Source: Atopobiaceae bacterium (GTDB taxonomy: Bacteria > Actinomycetota > Coriobacteriia > Coriobacteriales > Atopobiaceae). From it: a DNA stretch of 64,000 bases. The notes under the pieces were generated by a model. The model saw only the letters and a program-made list of their open reading frames with translations, was not told the DNA's origin and did no database searches. The position numbers were made by a program, and so were the translations under genes. Positions 56,699 through 64,000 of this stretch are shown piece by piece; position 1 is the stretch's first letter; the number at the start of each line of letters is the position of its first letter. The stretch is taken from the NCBI GenBank assembly GCA_017533825.1, contig JAFWIE010000012.1, positions 1-64,000 of the forward strand, written 5' to 3'.

Positions 56699-58845
56699 GC
56701 GCGCTCGACCTCCTCGAAGTACGCTCGGTAACGTTGCCGACACTCCAGAGCCAAGGCTGCGTGCACCGGCGCACGCAGCTCAGGGTCGATTCGCGCGAGC
56801 ACGTCGGCATCCGCATGGGCAGCCTCCACGAGGTCCTTGTCGGACGAGAGGTCACACACCTTGAGCACAACGCCCCCGTGCTGGCGGTACCCCAATACCT
56901 CGCCCTCGCGCCGCAGACTGAGGTCGAGCTCGGCGAGCTCGAACCCGTCCGACGTCGCCTCCAATGCGGCGAGTCGCTTGCGCGCGGGCGATCGCGGACC
57001 CGCGGCACACGAGAGATAGACCATGCCGGCATCCTTGCCGCGTCCCACGCGGCCACGGAGCTGATGAAGGGTCGCAAGCCCAAAGCGATCGGCATCGAGC
57101 ACGAGCATGACGGTAGCGTTGGGAACGTCCACACCGACTTCGACAACCGTGGTCGCCACCAAGACGTCCGTCTCTCGCGCACGGAAGCGCGTCATCGCCG
57201 CATCCTTCTCGTCCGCGCTCATTCTGCCCGTGAGAAGGTCGAGGCGCAGTCCCCTCAATGGTCCGCGCGCTAGCTCCTCGCGCGTACTTGTCGCCGCATG
57301 CAGACGCCTCGACTGCGCCTGCGAGCGTTCGGGCACGTCATCAAGGTCGCTGCCATCATCGCGCTCGTCCACGAGCGGACAGATCACGTATGCCTGATGC
57401 CCTGCGGCGACCGCGTCGCGAATCGCCCCGTAAGCGAGGTCGCTGTTCTCCGGTGCCAACACCTTCGTCGTCACGCCAGCACCTGCCACAGGACGATGCC
57501 GGATGCGAGAGCACGACATGTCGCCATACAGCGAGAGGGCCAACGTGCGCGGGATGGGCGTTGCCGACATCGAGAGCATGTCCGCCCCAGCGCCCTTGCG
57601 CCGTAGCGAGACACGCTGATTGACACCAAAGCGGTGCTGCTCGTCAATCACCACGAGACTCAGCCGCGGAAACTCGACGTCTTCCGTCAGCAGAGCTGTT
57701 GTGCCAAAGATGCAGCAGAGCTCGCCAGCAGCTAGCATCTGCAACACGCTCGTCCGCTCCGCCGTCGGGGTCGCTCCCGTGAGCAGCGCCCACGGAATTC
57801 CCGCGGCGTCAAGCAGGGGGCCCACGCCCTCCGCATACTGCCGCGCAAGCACCGAGGTCGGCGCCATCATCGCCGCCTGCGTTCCCGTATCGGCCACAGC
57901 CGCAATCGCCGCCGCGGCCACGACCGTCTTTCCCGTGCCCACGTCACCCAACAGCAGGCGGTTCATCACACGAGGAGCCGCCATGTCTGCCAAGACCTCG
58001 CCAAGGGCAACCTCCTGCTCCTGAGAGAGCTTGAAGGGCAATGCCGAGACGAGCGCATGAAGGTGGTTGCCGTCGGTGACGTGCTCGACGGGCTCCGACC
58101 CTGCAAGCTCAATACGCTGCCGCGCCAAGAGCATGAGTTGAAGCAAGAGCAGTTCGTCGTAGGCAAGGCGCCTGCGCGCCTCCTCTGCGGCGACCAGGCT
58201 TGTGGGGAAGTGGACCTCACGCAGCGCGCGTCCAAGCGACATCAGGGACCGCCCCGCGACGATCGAAGCCGGAACGACGTCACACACGTCACCCACATCG
58301 CAGAGCGCGGCAGAGATGATGCGGCGCATCCATGGAACGCTGACGCCCTCACCCACTGGATAAACAGGCAGGATGCGCGCATAGCTCGCAGCCTCATCCG
58401 TTCCCAAGACCTCGTGGAACGTGGGCGTCATGCGCTTGAAGCCATATGAGAAGGTAACCTTACCCGAGAGTGCGACCAGGTCGCCGGGGTGTAGCTGCTC
58501 CGCGATCCAAGGCTGCCGAAAGAACGTCGCGAAGAGTACGCCCGTATCGTCGACGACCGCAACCTCCACAAGCTGTAGACGCGGCTTGGGTCGCTTCAAC
58601 TCTACCTTGTCCACGCGGCCCACAATTGTGGCGTCGGCACCGACCTCGCAGTACCCGATTGCCACGACGCGCGTAAAGTCCAGATAACGACTCGGCAGGT
58701 GATACAGGACGTCGCGTACCTGCAGCAAGCCCAAACGACGCAGCGCCTCGCCTCGCTTGCCCGTCACGTAGCGCAGGCGGCTTGACCCTTCGTCCAAGCG
58801 ACAGGTCCGCTGAACCCTGCCTGCGACCTCGTTCGCGCTTGTCAC
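56695..58845 (-). CDS. recG: ATP-dependent DNA helicase RecG
   Basis: A 716-residue branch-migrating helicase that rescues stalled forks. The N-terminal wedge domain precedes helicase motifs: LLGDVGTGKTVVAAAAI (Walker A), VVIDEQHRFGVNQR (DEQH), MSATPIPRTLALS and LHQLRGRVGRG. Start GTG 58845. Lies between the YloV gene and rsmD, as in Firmicutes. The length (E. coli 693) is normal. Confidence 0.95.
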   Translation of the reverse strand: MTSANEVAGRVQRTCRLDEGSSRLRYVTGKRGEALRRLGLLQVRDVLYHLPSRYLDFTRVVAIGYCEVGADATIVGRVDKVELKRPKPRLQLVEVAVVDDTGVLFATFFRQPWIAEQLHPGDLVALSGKVTFSYGFKRMTPTFHEVLGTDEAASYARILPVYPVGEGVSVPWMRRIISAALCDVGDVCDVVPASIVAGRSLMSLGRALREVHFPTSLVAAEEARRRLAYDELLLLQLMLLARQRIELAGSEPVEHVTDGNHLHALVSALPFKLSQEQEVALGEVLADMAAPRVMNRLLLGDVGTGKTVVAAAAIAAVADTGTQAAMMAPTSVLARQYAEGVGPLLDAAGIPWALLTGATPTAERTSVLQMLAAGELCCIFGTTALLTEDVEFPRLSLVVIDEQHRFGVNQRVSLRRKGAGADMLSMSATPIPRTLALSLYGDMSCSRIRHRPVAGAGVTTKVLAPENSDLAYGAIRDAVAAGHQAYVICPLVDERDDGSDLDDVPERSQAQSRRLHAATSTREELARGPLRGLRLDLLTGRMSADEKDAAMTRFRARETDVLVATTVVEVGVDVPNATVMLVLDADRFGLATLHQLRGRVGRGKDAGMVYLSCAAGPRSPARKRLAALEATSDGFELAELDLSLRREGEVLGYRQHGGVVLKVCDLSSDKDLVEAAHADADVLARIDPELRAPVHAALALECRQRYRAYFEEVERA

Positions 58846-58869
58846 GCCGACGTCCGCACGCGCGACCTG

Positions 58870-60537
58870 CTATTCGATGGAGAAGACGACAGGATAGAGC
58901 GGCTGCTGGCCTCGGTGCGCATCAATCTCCAGGTCGGGTTGCGCCTCGGCGATGGCACTCTGCAGCTCCTCGAAGGCATCGTCGTCCATGTCGCTTCCAG
59001 CAAGTATGGTGAGCGTGTCGCCCTCCTCTTCCTGCTGCATGTAATCGATGAGCCTCAGCGTCACCTCCGCGACGTCGGACCCCACGATGCTGATCTCTCC
59101 ATCCTGGATGCCCATGACATCACCCGCATGAATGGGCGAACCGTCAGCCGCCTGCGAGTCACGCACCGCTGTGGTGACCTCGCCATCACGCACGTCCTCG
59201 ATGGCCTCGCGCATGGCTTCGACGTTCTCTTCAGCGCTTGCATCGGCATCGACCACCAGCATCGCAGCAAACGCCTGAAGGACGCTCCGGGTGGCAACCA
59301 CATACGCGGTGCACGACTCGCACGCTGATGCAGCTGCCTCCGCCGCCATGCGGATGTTGCCATTGTCGGGCAGAACGATGACCTCGTCAGCGTTGCATGA
59401 CTGGATTGCCTCCAAGATGTCCGCCGTCGACGGATTCATCGTCTGGCCACCCTGGACAACGACGTCCACACCCAGCGAAGAAAGGATGTCTGCCTCACCG
59501 GAACCGGCCGCCACCGCAACGAACCCAAGCGGCTTGCGAGGAGCACCAGCGGCTGCCTTGTCGGACCGAATCGAATCGGTGCGCTCCTGCGCCTCCAGAT
59601 CCATGTTGTGCACAAAGACGTTGAACACCTGGCCCCTGTGCAGCATATGACGAATCACACGGTCCGGACGATTGGTATGCACGTGGCACTTGTAGTCGGG
59701 ATTCGAGCCGACCAGCAGCTCGCAATCGCCCATGGAGGCAAAGTAGCGCAGGCACGCCTCCTCGTCGAAGACGGGAGAATCGGCATGGAAGAGGAACTCG
59801 GTGCAATAGCGATACTCCGAACCCTCCCAATCGTCGTTAATCTCGATGTCCACGACGTTTGCGACCTGCGACTTTGCGTCACTCGTACCGACGCGCGTCT
59901 GGAAGTCCGTCAGGTCCTCGCCGCGACCCCGGTAGGCGTTGACGAACGCCTCGATGAAGGTGGCAAGGCCGTATGCGCCGGAGTCCACAACGCCGTTCTC
60001 CTTGAGGACGGGCAGCAGGTCGGGCGTACGCGCGACCGATTCGTAGGCCTCCACCACAAGCTGGTCCAGCATGTCGTCGGTGGTCATGTCGCGCGTCTTC
60101 GCAAGCGCATCAGCCTTGGTCGAGACGTCACGCAAGACCGTGAGGATCGTGCCCTCGACGGGCTTGCGCACCGCCTTGAATGCCACCGCAACGCCGTTGC
60201 GAAGGGCGGAGGCGATATCGGCAGGAGTCGCATGCTCGCCCTTGGCCGGAATCAGTCCCTCGGCGATGCCGCGCAGGATCTGGCTCGTGATGACGCCTGA
60301 GTTGCCGCGCGCGCCCATGAGCGAACCGTGCGTAATCGCATGTGCGACGTCCTCCATGGAAGCACTATCGGGCAGGGACTCGACCTCGTGCACCACCGTC
60401 GCCAAGGTGAGCGACATATTCGTGCCGGTGTCGCCGTCTGGCACAGGAAAGACGTTAAGCTTATTGATTTCGTCCGCCTTCTCGTGCAGCACGCCAGCAG
60501 CTACGGGGAAGCACGTGCGGATAACGGTCGATATCAT
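58870..60537 (-). CDS. DAK2/YloV-family kinase (FakA-like)
   Basis: A 555-residue protein of the DhaK-like kinase family, whose Staphylococcus member FakA phosphorylates fatty acids carried by FakB. The DAK2 domain has INKLNVFPVPDGDTGTNMSL (metal-binding Asp residues) and HGSLMGARGNSGVITSQILR. The middle and C-terminal regions are those of YloV (GSNPDYKCHVHTNRPDRVIR; EVIVLPDNGNIRMAAEAA). No DegV/FakB protein is nearby. Preceded by an Asp23-like gene and followed by recG, the usual order. Confidence 0.92.
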   Translation of the reverse strand: MISTVIRTCFPVAAGVLHEKADEINKLNVFPVPDGDTGTNMSLTLATVVHEVESLPDSASMEDVAHAITHGSLMGARGNSGVITSQILRGIAEGLIPAKGEHATPADIASALRNGVAVAFKAVRKPVEGTILTVLRDVSTKADALAKTRDMTTDDMLDQLVVEAYESVARTPDLLPVLKENGVVDSGAYGLATFIEAFVNAYRGRGEDLTDFQTRVGTSDAKSQVANVVDIEINDDWEGSEYRYCTEFLFHADSPVFDEEACLRYFASMGDCELLVGSNPDYKCHVHTNRPDRVIRHMLHRGQVFNVFVHNMDLEAQERTDSIRSDKAAAGAPRKPLGFVAVAAGSGEADILSSLGVDVVVQGGQTMNPSTADILEAIQSCNADEVIVLPDNGNIRMAAEAAASACESCTAYVVATRSVLQAFAAMLVVDADASAEENVEAMREAIEDVRDGEVTTAVRDSQAADGSPIHAGDVMGIQDGEISIVGSDVAEVTLRLIDYMQQEEEGDTLTILAGSDMDDDAFEELQSAIAEAQPDLEIDAHRGQQPLYPVVFSIE

Positions 60538-60588
60538 GGGACTAAGACCTCGGTTCCTAGAATACGTACAGAAGACCAGAGAGCGGCA

Positions 60589-60933
60589 CTAGTGCGTGCG
60601 CATGCCCTCCACATGGACGCGCACCACGACATGCGTCAGCTCGGCGATTTGGTCGAGAATGAACTTGACCGTGCTCACAAGGTTTGCGGCCACCGACGAC
60701 ATGTTCACGCCTTGCTCGAGTATCACGTGAAGGTCCACGGTAATGTGCCCGTCTTCCAAGGACACCTCAATGCCCTTCCGAAGGCGATGGATGGGCAGCA
60801 GACGTGCAACGCCCTGCTCCTCATCCGTAAGCGCCATTCCCACGACACCGTAGCACTCAAGAGCAGCGTAGCCAGCGAGGTCGGCTATCACATCGTTTGA
60901 AACCCTTAGCTTACCAGGGACAGTAGTTGCCAC
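60589..60933 (-). CDS. Asp23/Gls24-family envelope stress protein
   Basis: A 114-residue Asp23-domain protein. VSNDVIADLAGYAALECYGV then VGMAL and VDLHVILEQGVNMSSVAANL fit the family; VVRVHVEGM closes it. In Firmicutes the YloU member is encoded before YloV and its Staphylococcus relative lies at the membrane under alkaline stress. Start 60933 has AAGGGGGCTCACGTGG-type upstream sequence. Confidence 0.93.
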   Translation of the reverse strand: MATTVPGKLRVSNDVIADLAGYAALECYGVVGMALTDEEQGVARLLPIHRLRKGIEVSLEDGHITVDLHVILEQGVNMSSVAANLVSTVKFILDQIAELTHVVVRVHVEGMRTH

Positions 60934-61007
60934 GTGAGCCCCCTTTCGATCGATGAATCGACGTGATTATAGCAGCATCCGCCACCAGTGGGGAAACAAC
61001 CACAATA

Positions 61008-61040
61008 TGCAGGACGGCCACCACGGCGGCGGCCGTCCTG
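61008..61040 (-). terminator. Intrinsic terminator-like hairpin after rpmB
   Basis: GCAGGACGGCC (61008-61018) pairs perfectly with GGCCGTCCTGC (61030-61040), 26 bases after the rpmB stop. Read on the minus strand it is followed by ATATTGTGGTTGTTT, a moderate T-run. Confidence 0.7.
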
Positions 61041-61065
61041 CGCTCTGCCTTCTATGGCAAATGCA

Positions 61066-61254
61066 CTAGCTGCGAGCGAGATTTCCCTTCTTGAGGCAGC
61101 GAGTGCAGACGTTCATCTTGCGCTTGTGGCCATCCTTCACGATGGTGACGCGCTGGATGTTGGGACGGAACTTGCGGTTGACCGTGCGGAACGAGTGGGA
61201 AATGGAACGTCCGGCAACGGGGTGCTTGCCGCAAATCTCACAGACTTTGGACAT
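61066..61254 (-). CDS. rpmB: 50S ribosomal protein L28
   Basis: A 62-residue L28 protein. MSKVCEICGKHPVAGRSISH and VCTRCLKKGNLARS contain the C-x2-C pairs; the Zn-binding form is present. The start at 61254 follows GGAGGTTCTGTC. It precedes asp23 and yloV, as in other Gram-positives, with a hairpin between. Confidence 0.96.
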   Translation of the reverse strand: MSKVCEICGKHPVAGRSISHSFRTVNRKFRPNIQRVTIVKDGHKRKMNVCTRCLKKGNLARS

Positions 61255-61454
61255 GACAGAACCTCCATTGGCGGCGCCTTGGCGAAGGGATGGCCGTAGG
61301 CGCACTACTCACAAAACGCAATGACTATACCACAAGATATTGGATGATGCGCAAGAAACCACCCAATTGAGCAAAAGGGCTTCCCCGCATCTACACACAT
61401 TCGTTCCTCCGTCCTCGCGTCGGAGCGGAGGGACCGCCCCGCCGGCGCCATGGC

Positions 61455-62774
61455 TCAGACCCTGAACACCGCCAGCGTGCCACGGTGACATTCGACCGCG
61501 CACTCATCCGAGACGACCTTGTTTGAGAGGCCGAGATCCGAGAGCGGTGGCAGACGGTCGTGGTCAAGCGTCCAGCGGAAGCCTCGCTCGCTCACCACCG
61601 CATCGCCCACCAACGCGATAGCCGAGACCGTCTGGCCCACGCCAGCAGGACGGCACCACACGGGAGTGCCCTCCCTGCACAGAATGCGGCACTCGAAGCC
61701 GTCCTCTACGACGCGAGGGGCCGCATCTGCATGACGCGCAAGGACTCCCCATACGCCGAGTGCGTGATCAGGTCTGCCTCCGCTCACGCAGGTCGCCACC
61801 ACGCGCAGGCACGCTCCGCGCCGCTCGGCCTCCGCCCTCGCGCACGAGAGTGCAAGCCCGAGGTCTGAGTCGTCCTTCTCGACTGGATATCGCTTGACGT
61901 CACCCGCATGCCCCTCTGCCCAGCCTCGTACGGAATCGCTCACCGAATCCTCGTCGCCACAGAAGAGGTCAGGTATGACGCCAGCTGCCGCCAAGACGTT
62001 TGCACCCGCATCCGCCGCAATCACGAACTCGGCTTGCTGGGCCAACGCGCGGACCAGCTCAGCCGCGCTCGACTCCGGCGAGCCACCCACGACGAGCACA
62101 TCGAGCGTGCGGGGGCGCAATGCTTGCAAGGACGAGAGGCTCAGTCCCTCGTAACCACGCGCCACGACCGTCGCCCACGTCTGGAGAAACGCCTCGTCGC
62201 GACCGTCGTGGTCGTTGAGTACGGCAACCACGGGAAAGCCCACGCGGGCCGCCGATCGCACCCCAAACGGCGCGTCCTCAAACACCCAGGTTTCTCCCCT
62301 TGGCGTGCCCAGGCGCTCCTGTGCCGCCAGATATACGTCGGGATACTCCTTGCCCCGCCCAACATCGCCTGCAAAGACGAGCTCGTCGAAGTACCCCAGC
62401 AACCCATGCGCACCAAGGGCGAAGCGCAACATCTCGGTGGGCGTTGAACTGGCGATGACCATGCGCACACCAGCTGAACGCAACTCCTGAAGAAACGCAG
62501 CGCATCCCTCGAATGGCGCCACGCGTTCGGCGTACGCCCGCTCGACCATCGTCCAAAGCTCACGGTACAGGGCTTCGCCGCTGCTTCCAATCCCCAAGTT
62601 GTCGTGATACCAGTAGCACTTCTTGTCCATGTCCAGCGACTCGTGCTCGGCAAAGATGCGCTCCGCGTCCTCGACCCCATAGTTTCTCAGCAGCGCGACG
62701 CACACTTGCGTCCACATGGGCATGGAATCCAAGAGCGTTCCGTCACAGTCAAATATGGCACCACGCACGGGCAT
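61455..62774 (-). CDS. HAD phosphatase fused to thiamine pyrophosphokinase
   Basis: A 439-residue bifunctional protein. Residues 1-215 are a beta-phosphoglucomutase-type HAD phosphatase: AIFDCDGTLLDSM (D9, D11), VIASSTPTEMLRFAL and VFEDAPFGVRSA (motifs II and IV). Residues 220-439 are a thiamine pyrophosphokinase (ThiN): VIAADAGANVLAAAGVIPDL, then FCGDEDSVSD, EKDDSDLGLAL and VSGGRPDHALG. It should convert thiamine to thiamine diphosphate; the HAD half might remove phosphate from thiamine phosphates. GAGGAGG lies seven bases before ATG 62774. In Firmicutes thiN sits just before rpmB, which supports the assignment; fusion to a HAD domain is uncommon. Confidence 0.9.
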   Translation of the reverse strand: MPVRGAIFDCDGTLLDSMPMWTQVCVALLRNYGVEDAERIFAEHESLDMDKKCYWYHDNLGIGSSGEALYRELWTMVERAYAERVAPFEGCAAFLQELRSAGVRMVIASSTPTEMLRFALGAHGLLGYFDELVFAGDVGRGKEYPDVYLAAQERLGTPRGETWVFEDAPFGVRSAARVGFPVVAVLNDHDGRDEAFLQTWATVVARGYEGLSLSSLQALRPRTLDVLVVGGSPESSAAELVRALAQQAEFVIAADAGANVLAAAGVIPDLFCGDEDSVSDSVRGWAEGHAGDVKRYPVEKDDSDLGLALSCARAEAERRGACLRVVATCVSGGRPDHALGVWGVLARHADAAPRVVEDGFECRILCREGTPVWCRPAGVGQTVSAIALVGDAVVSERGFRWTLDHDRLPPLSDLGLSNKVVSDECAVECHRGTLAVFRV

Positions 62775-63231
62775 GGCGTCCCTCCTCACATCGTGCTGTC
62801 TCGCAGGTGGATTTGATTGTAACCCCTTGCGTGCGTGCTTGTCGCTTGGTTGGCCGCGACGGCCGGCGGTGAGGCCACAGCCACACGGCGCAGGCCCTCT
62901 GGCGGCGCCACAGCCGGCATCGCAGCCACAGCCGGCATCGCAACCACAGCCAACTCGCCCCACGGGACACTTGGGCGCATCCACAACAGCAAAACGTCCC
63001 TCCGAACGAGCCGGTCCAGAACCACCTCGCCCAACGAGACAATTGCAGCCCCGCACAGCACGTGCAATGTCTCGGCCAACGAGGTGGACTTACGGCTGAC
63101 AAGGGGCGACACCTGACGCCTTCGCACAAAGGCACACCGATCAGCCAGCATCATGCGCGTTGCCGCGAATGGAGTCTCTCGCACATGGGTAGGTATCGTA
63201 CACATCCGTCAGTTTGGACAAGGAGGCATGC
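62775..63231. other. 457-bp intergenic region with 18-bp tandem repeat and Cys/Gly-rich frame
   Basis: CCACAGCCGGCATCGCAG repeats 2.4 times at 62908-62951. On the minus strand one frame, continuous with the HAD gene, reads VGCGCDAGCGCDAGCG across it, and another reads like an Ala/Val-rich helix (AVVAMPAVAAMPAVAPP). Neither has a ribosome binding site at a plausible start. The region also contains the upstream sequences of two divergent genes. Confidence 0.35.
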
Positions 63232-64000
63232 ATGGGCAAAGGCATTCGCGCCGATCTGAGAGCTCGCTTCGAGCAAGCGCACAAAGAAGGAACCTGTCTC
63301 ATACCTGAGTCTCCTTCGGATGCAAAGCGTCTCCTTCGTGCGTTCCGCAGGGGTGATGTCTTCTCACCTGCGCCGCGCATCTATGCCCTGCCAAGTGCTT
63401 GGGACACGCTGAGCTGTCGCCAACGCGAGCTCCAGAAGCTGCGAGCCCTCGCGGCATTGCATCCAACTTGGGTCTTTGCCGAGGCATCCGCAGCCGTGCT
63501 TCATGGAATGTACGTTCCGAATCGTCTGATGGGCACAATACACTTAGCAACCACACCCAAGGCGCACTCGAGCACAAGTCCTGATGTCGACCGCATTCTC
63601 ATCGCCGACGACACCTTCACGAACGCTAACGGCATCGCCGTCACGTCGCTAACGCGGACTGCGTTTGATTGCATGCGCAATTATGACTTTTGTTCATCAA
63701 TAGCAATCGGCGACTCTACGCTTCGGCTTCTGTCTATCACTAGCAACGAGCTGGTCGAACGCTTCCAGGAATATCACGAGTCGCATCGTGAGAAGTCCCG
63801 CGCCGTGGAAATCGCTGCACTTTGCAATGAACTCAGCGAGAGTGGGGGCGAGTCAATTGCGCGCGCGAAGATGATTCAGCATGGATTCATGACCCCTGTT
63901 CTGCAGCAGCGAATCGATGACCCCGTAGAAAAGGGCCGCTGGTTTCGCGTCGACTTCTTCTGGAGCCTACCCGACGGATGCGTCATCGGTGAACTCGATG
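63232..64000 (+). CDS. AbiEi/DUF559-like protein, partial (C-terminus beyond right edge)
   Basis: At least 256 residues; the gene leaves the window. ATG 63232 has AAGGAGG six bases upstream. The N-terminal ~90 residues resemble a winged-helix AbiEi-type start (GTCLIPESPSDAKRLLRAFR; ...FAEASAAVLHGM). Later SESGGESIARAKMIQHGFMT precedes RVDFFWSLPDGCVIGELD, the first part of a restriction-endonuclease-like (DUF559/Vsr-type) domain in which RVDF and the GE(L/F)D acidic residues recur. Such proteins are common single genes in actinobacteria and are linked to abortive infection or mobile regions by family only. The lower GC and the isolated position fit acquired DNA. Confidence 0.65.
   Translation, partial: MGKGIRADLRARFEQAHKEGTCLIPESPSDAKRLLRAFRRGDVFSPAPRIYALPSAWDTLSCRQRELQKLRALAALHPTWVFAEASAAVLHGMYVPNRLMGTIHLATTPKAHSSTSPDVDRILIADDTFTNANGIAVTSLTRTAFDCMRNYDFCSSIAIGDSTLRLLSITSNELVERFQEYHESHREKSRAVEIAALCNELSESGGESIARAKMIQHGFMTPVLQQRIDDPVEKGRWFRVDFFWSLPDGCVIGELD

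Noticed and set aside
62786..63205. 139-residue minus-strand ORF as a real gene
   Set aside because: It lacks a ribosome binding site at its ATG or GTG codons, and its Ala/Val-rich part comes from the 18-bp tandem repeat.

Overview
The window is about 62% GC, with tightly packed genes and strong purine-rich ribosome binding sites (AAAGGAG and similar). The protein set suggests an anaerobic or microaerophilic actinobacterium of the class Coriobacteriia, probably of the Atopobiaceae/Olsenella type. This rests on the merged Firmicutes/Actinobacteria-like housekeeping order, the iron-sulfur flavoprotein chemistry and the many aldo/keto reductases. No 16S gene is present, so the genus is a guess.

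Layout. 1-5.6 kb: two aldo/keto reductases and a flavodoxin beside a truncated LysR gene, then an unusual operon that pairs a metallo-beta-lactamase/methyltransferase fusion with an ATC-hydrolase/methyltransferase fusion split by a frameshift. 5.9-12 kb: accessory ground with an orphan AAA/DUF4143 ATPase, a PTS EIIC lacking its EIIB, a diguanylate cyclase and several gene remnants. 12-17 kb: a HEAT-like/zinc-knuckle gene pair and an 826-residue adenosine-deaminase-like protein with a C-terminal SLOG-like nucleotide-binding domain, the strongest candidate here for an undescribed system. 17-20 kb: a large secreted HExxH metallopeptidase-like protein with a Pro/Glu-rich tail. 20-27 kb: a YcaO protein and a three-gene NuoE/NuoF/NfnB-like operon that looks like a Sporomusa-type electron-bifurcating transhydrogenase. 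27-37 kb: a repeat array, an AAA/nuclease gene, a GH25 lysozyme, Tag glycosylase, flavin reductase, two aldo/keto reductases, NUDIX, radical SAM and chromate-transport genes. 37-43 kb: a double-glycine leader-type small peptide gene downstream of a complete oligopeptide ABC transporter operon, then a SpoU methyltransferase. 43.7-45.7 kb: a membrane L,D-transpeptidase. 45.9-62.8 kb: a long leftward housekeeping block, in transcription order HAD-TPK, rpmB, asp23, yloV, recG, rsmD, coaD, a coiled-coil gene, yceD-like, rpmF, plsX, acpP, rnc, smc, ftsY, ffh. 63.2 kb to the end: a partial AbiEi/DUF559-like gene.

The genes fall into a few working groups: redox balancing (Stn-like complex, flavodoxin, flavin reductase, aldo/keto reductases), peptide uptake, cell-wall remodelling, and the translation/secretion/lipid/chromosome core. 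Between them lies a family of short GC-rich inverted repeats built on GGGGAC, repeated at least six times and sometimes sitting exactly at the broken end of a gene. Several genes are visibly decayed (LysR, FAD oxidoreductase, aldo/keto reductase, EamA transporter, a small membrane protein, EIIB-less PTS), so the accessory stretches look like sites of ongoing turnover. No rRNA, tRNA, CRISPR array or complete insertion sequence was seen.
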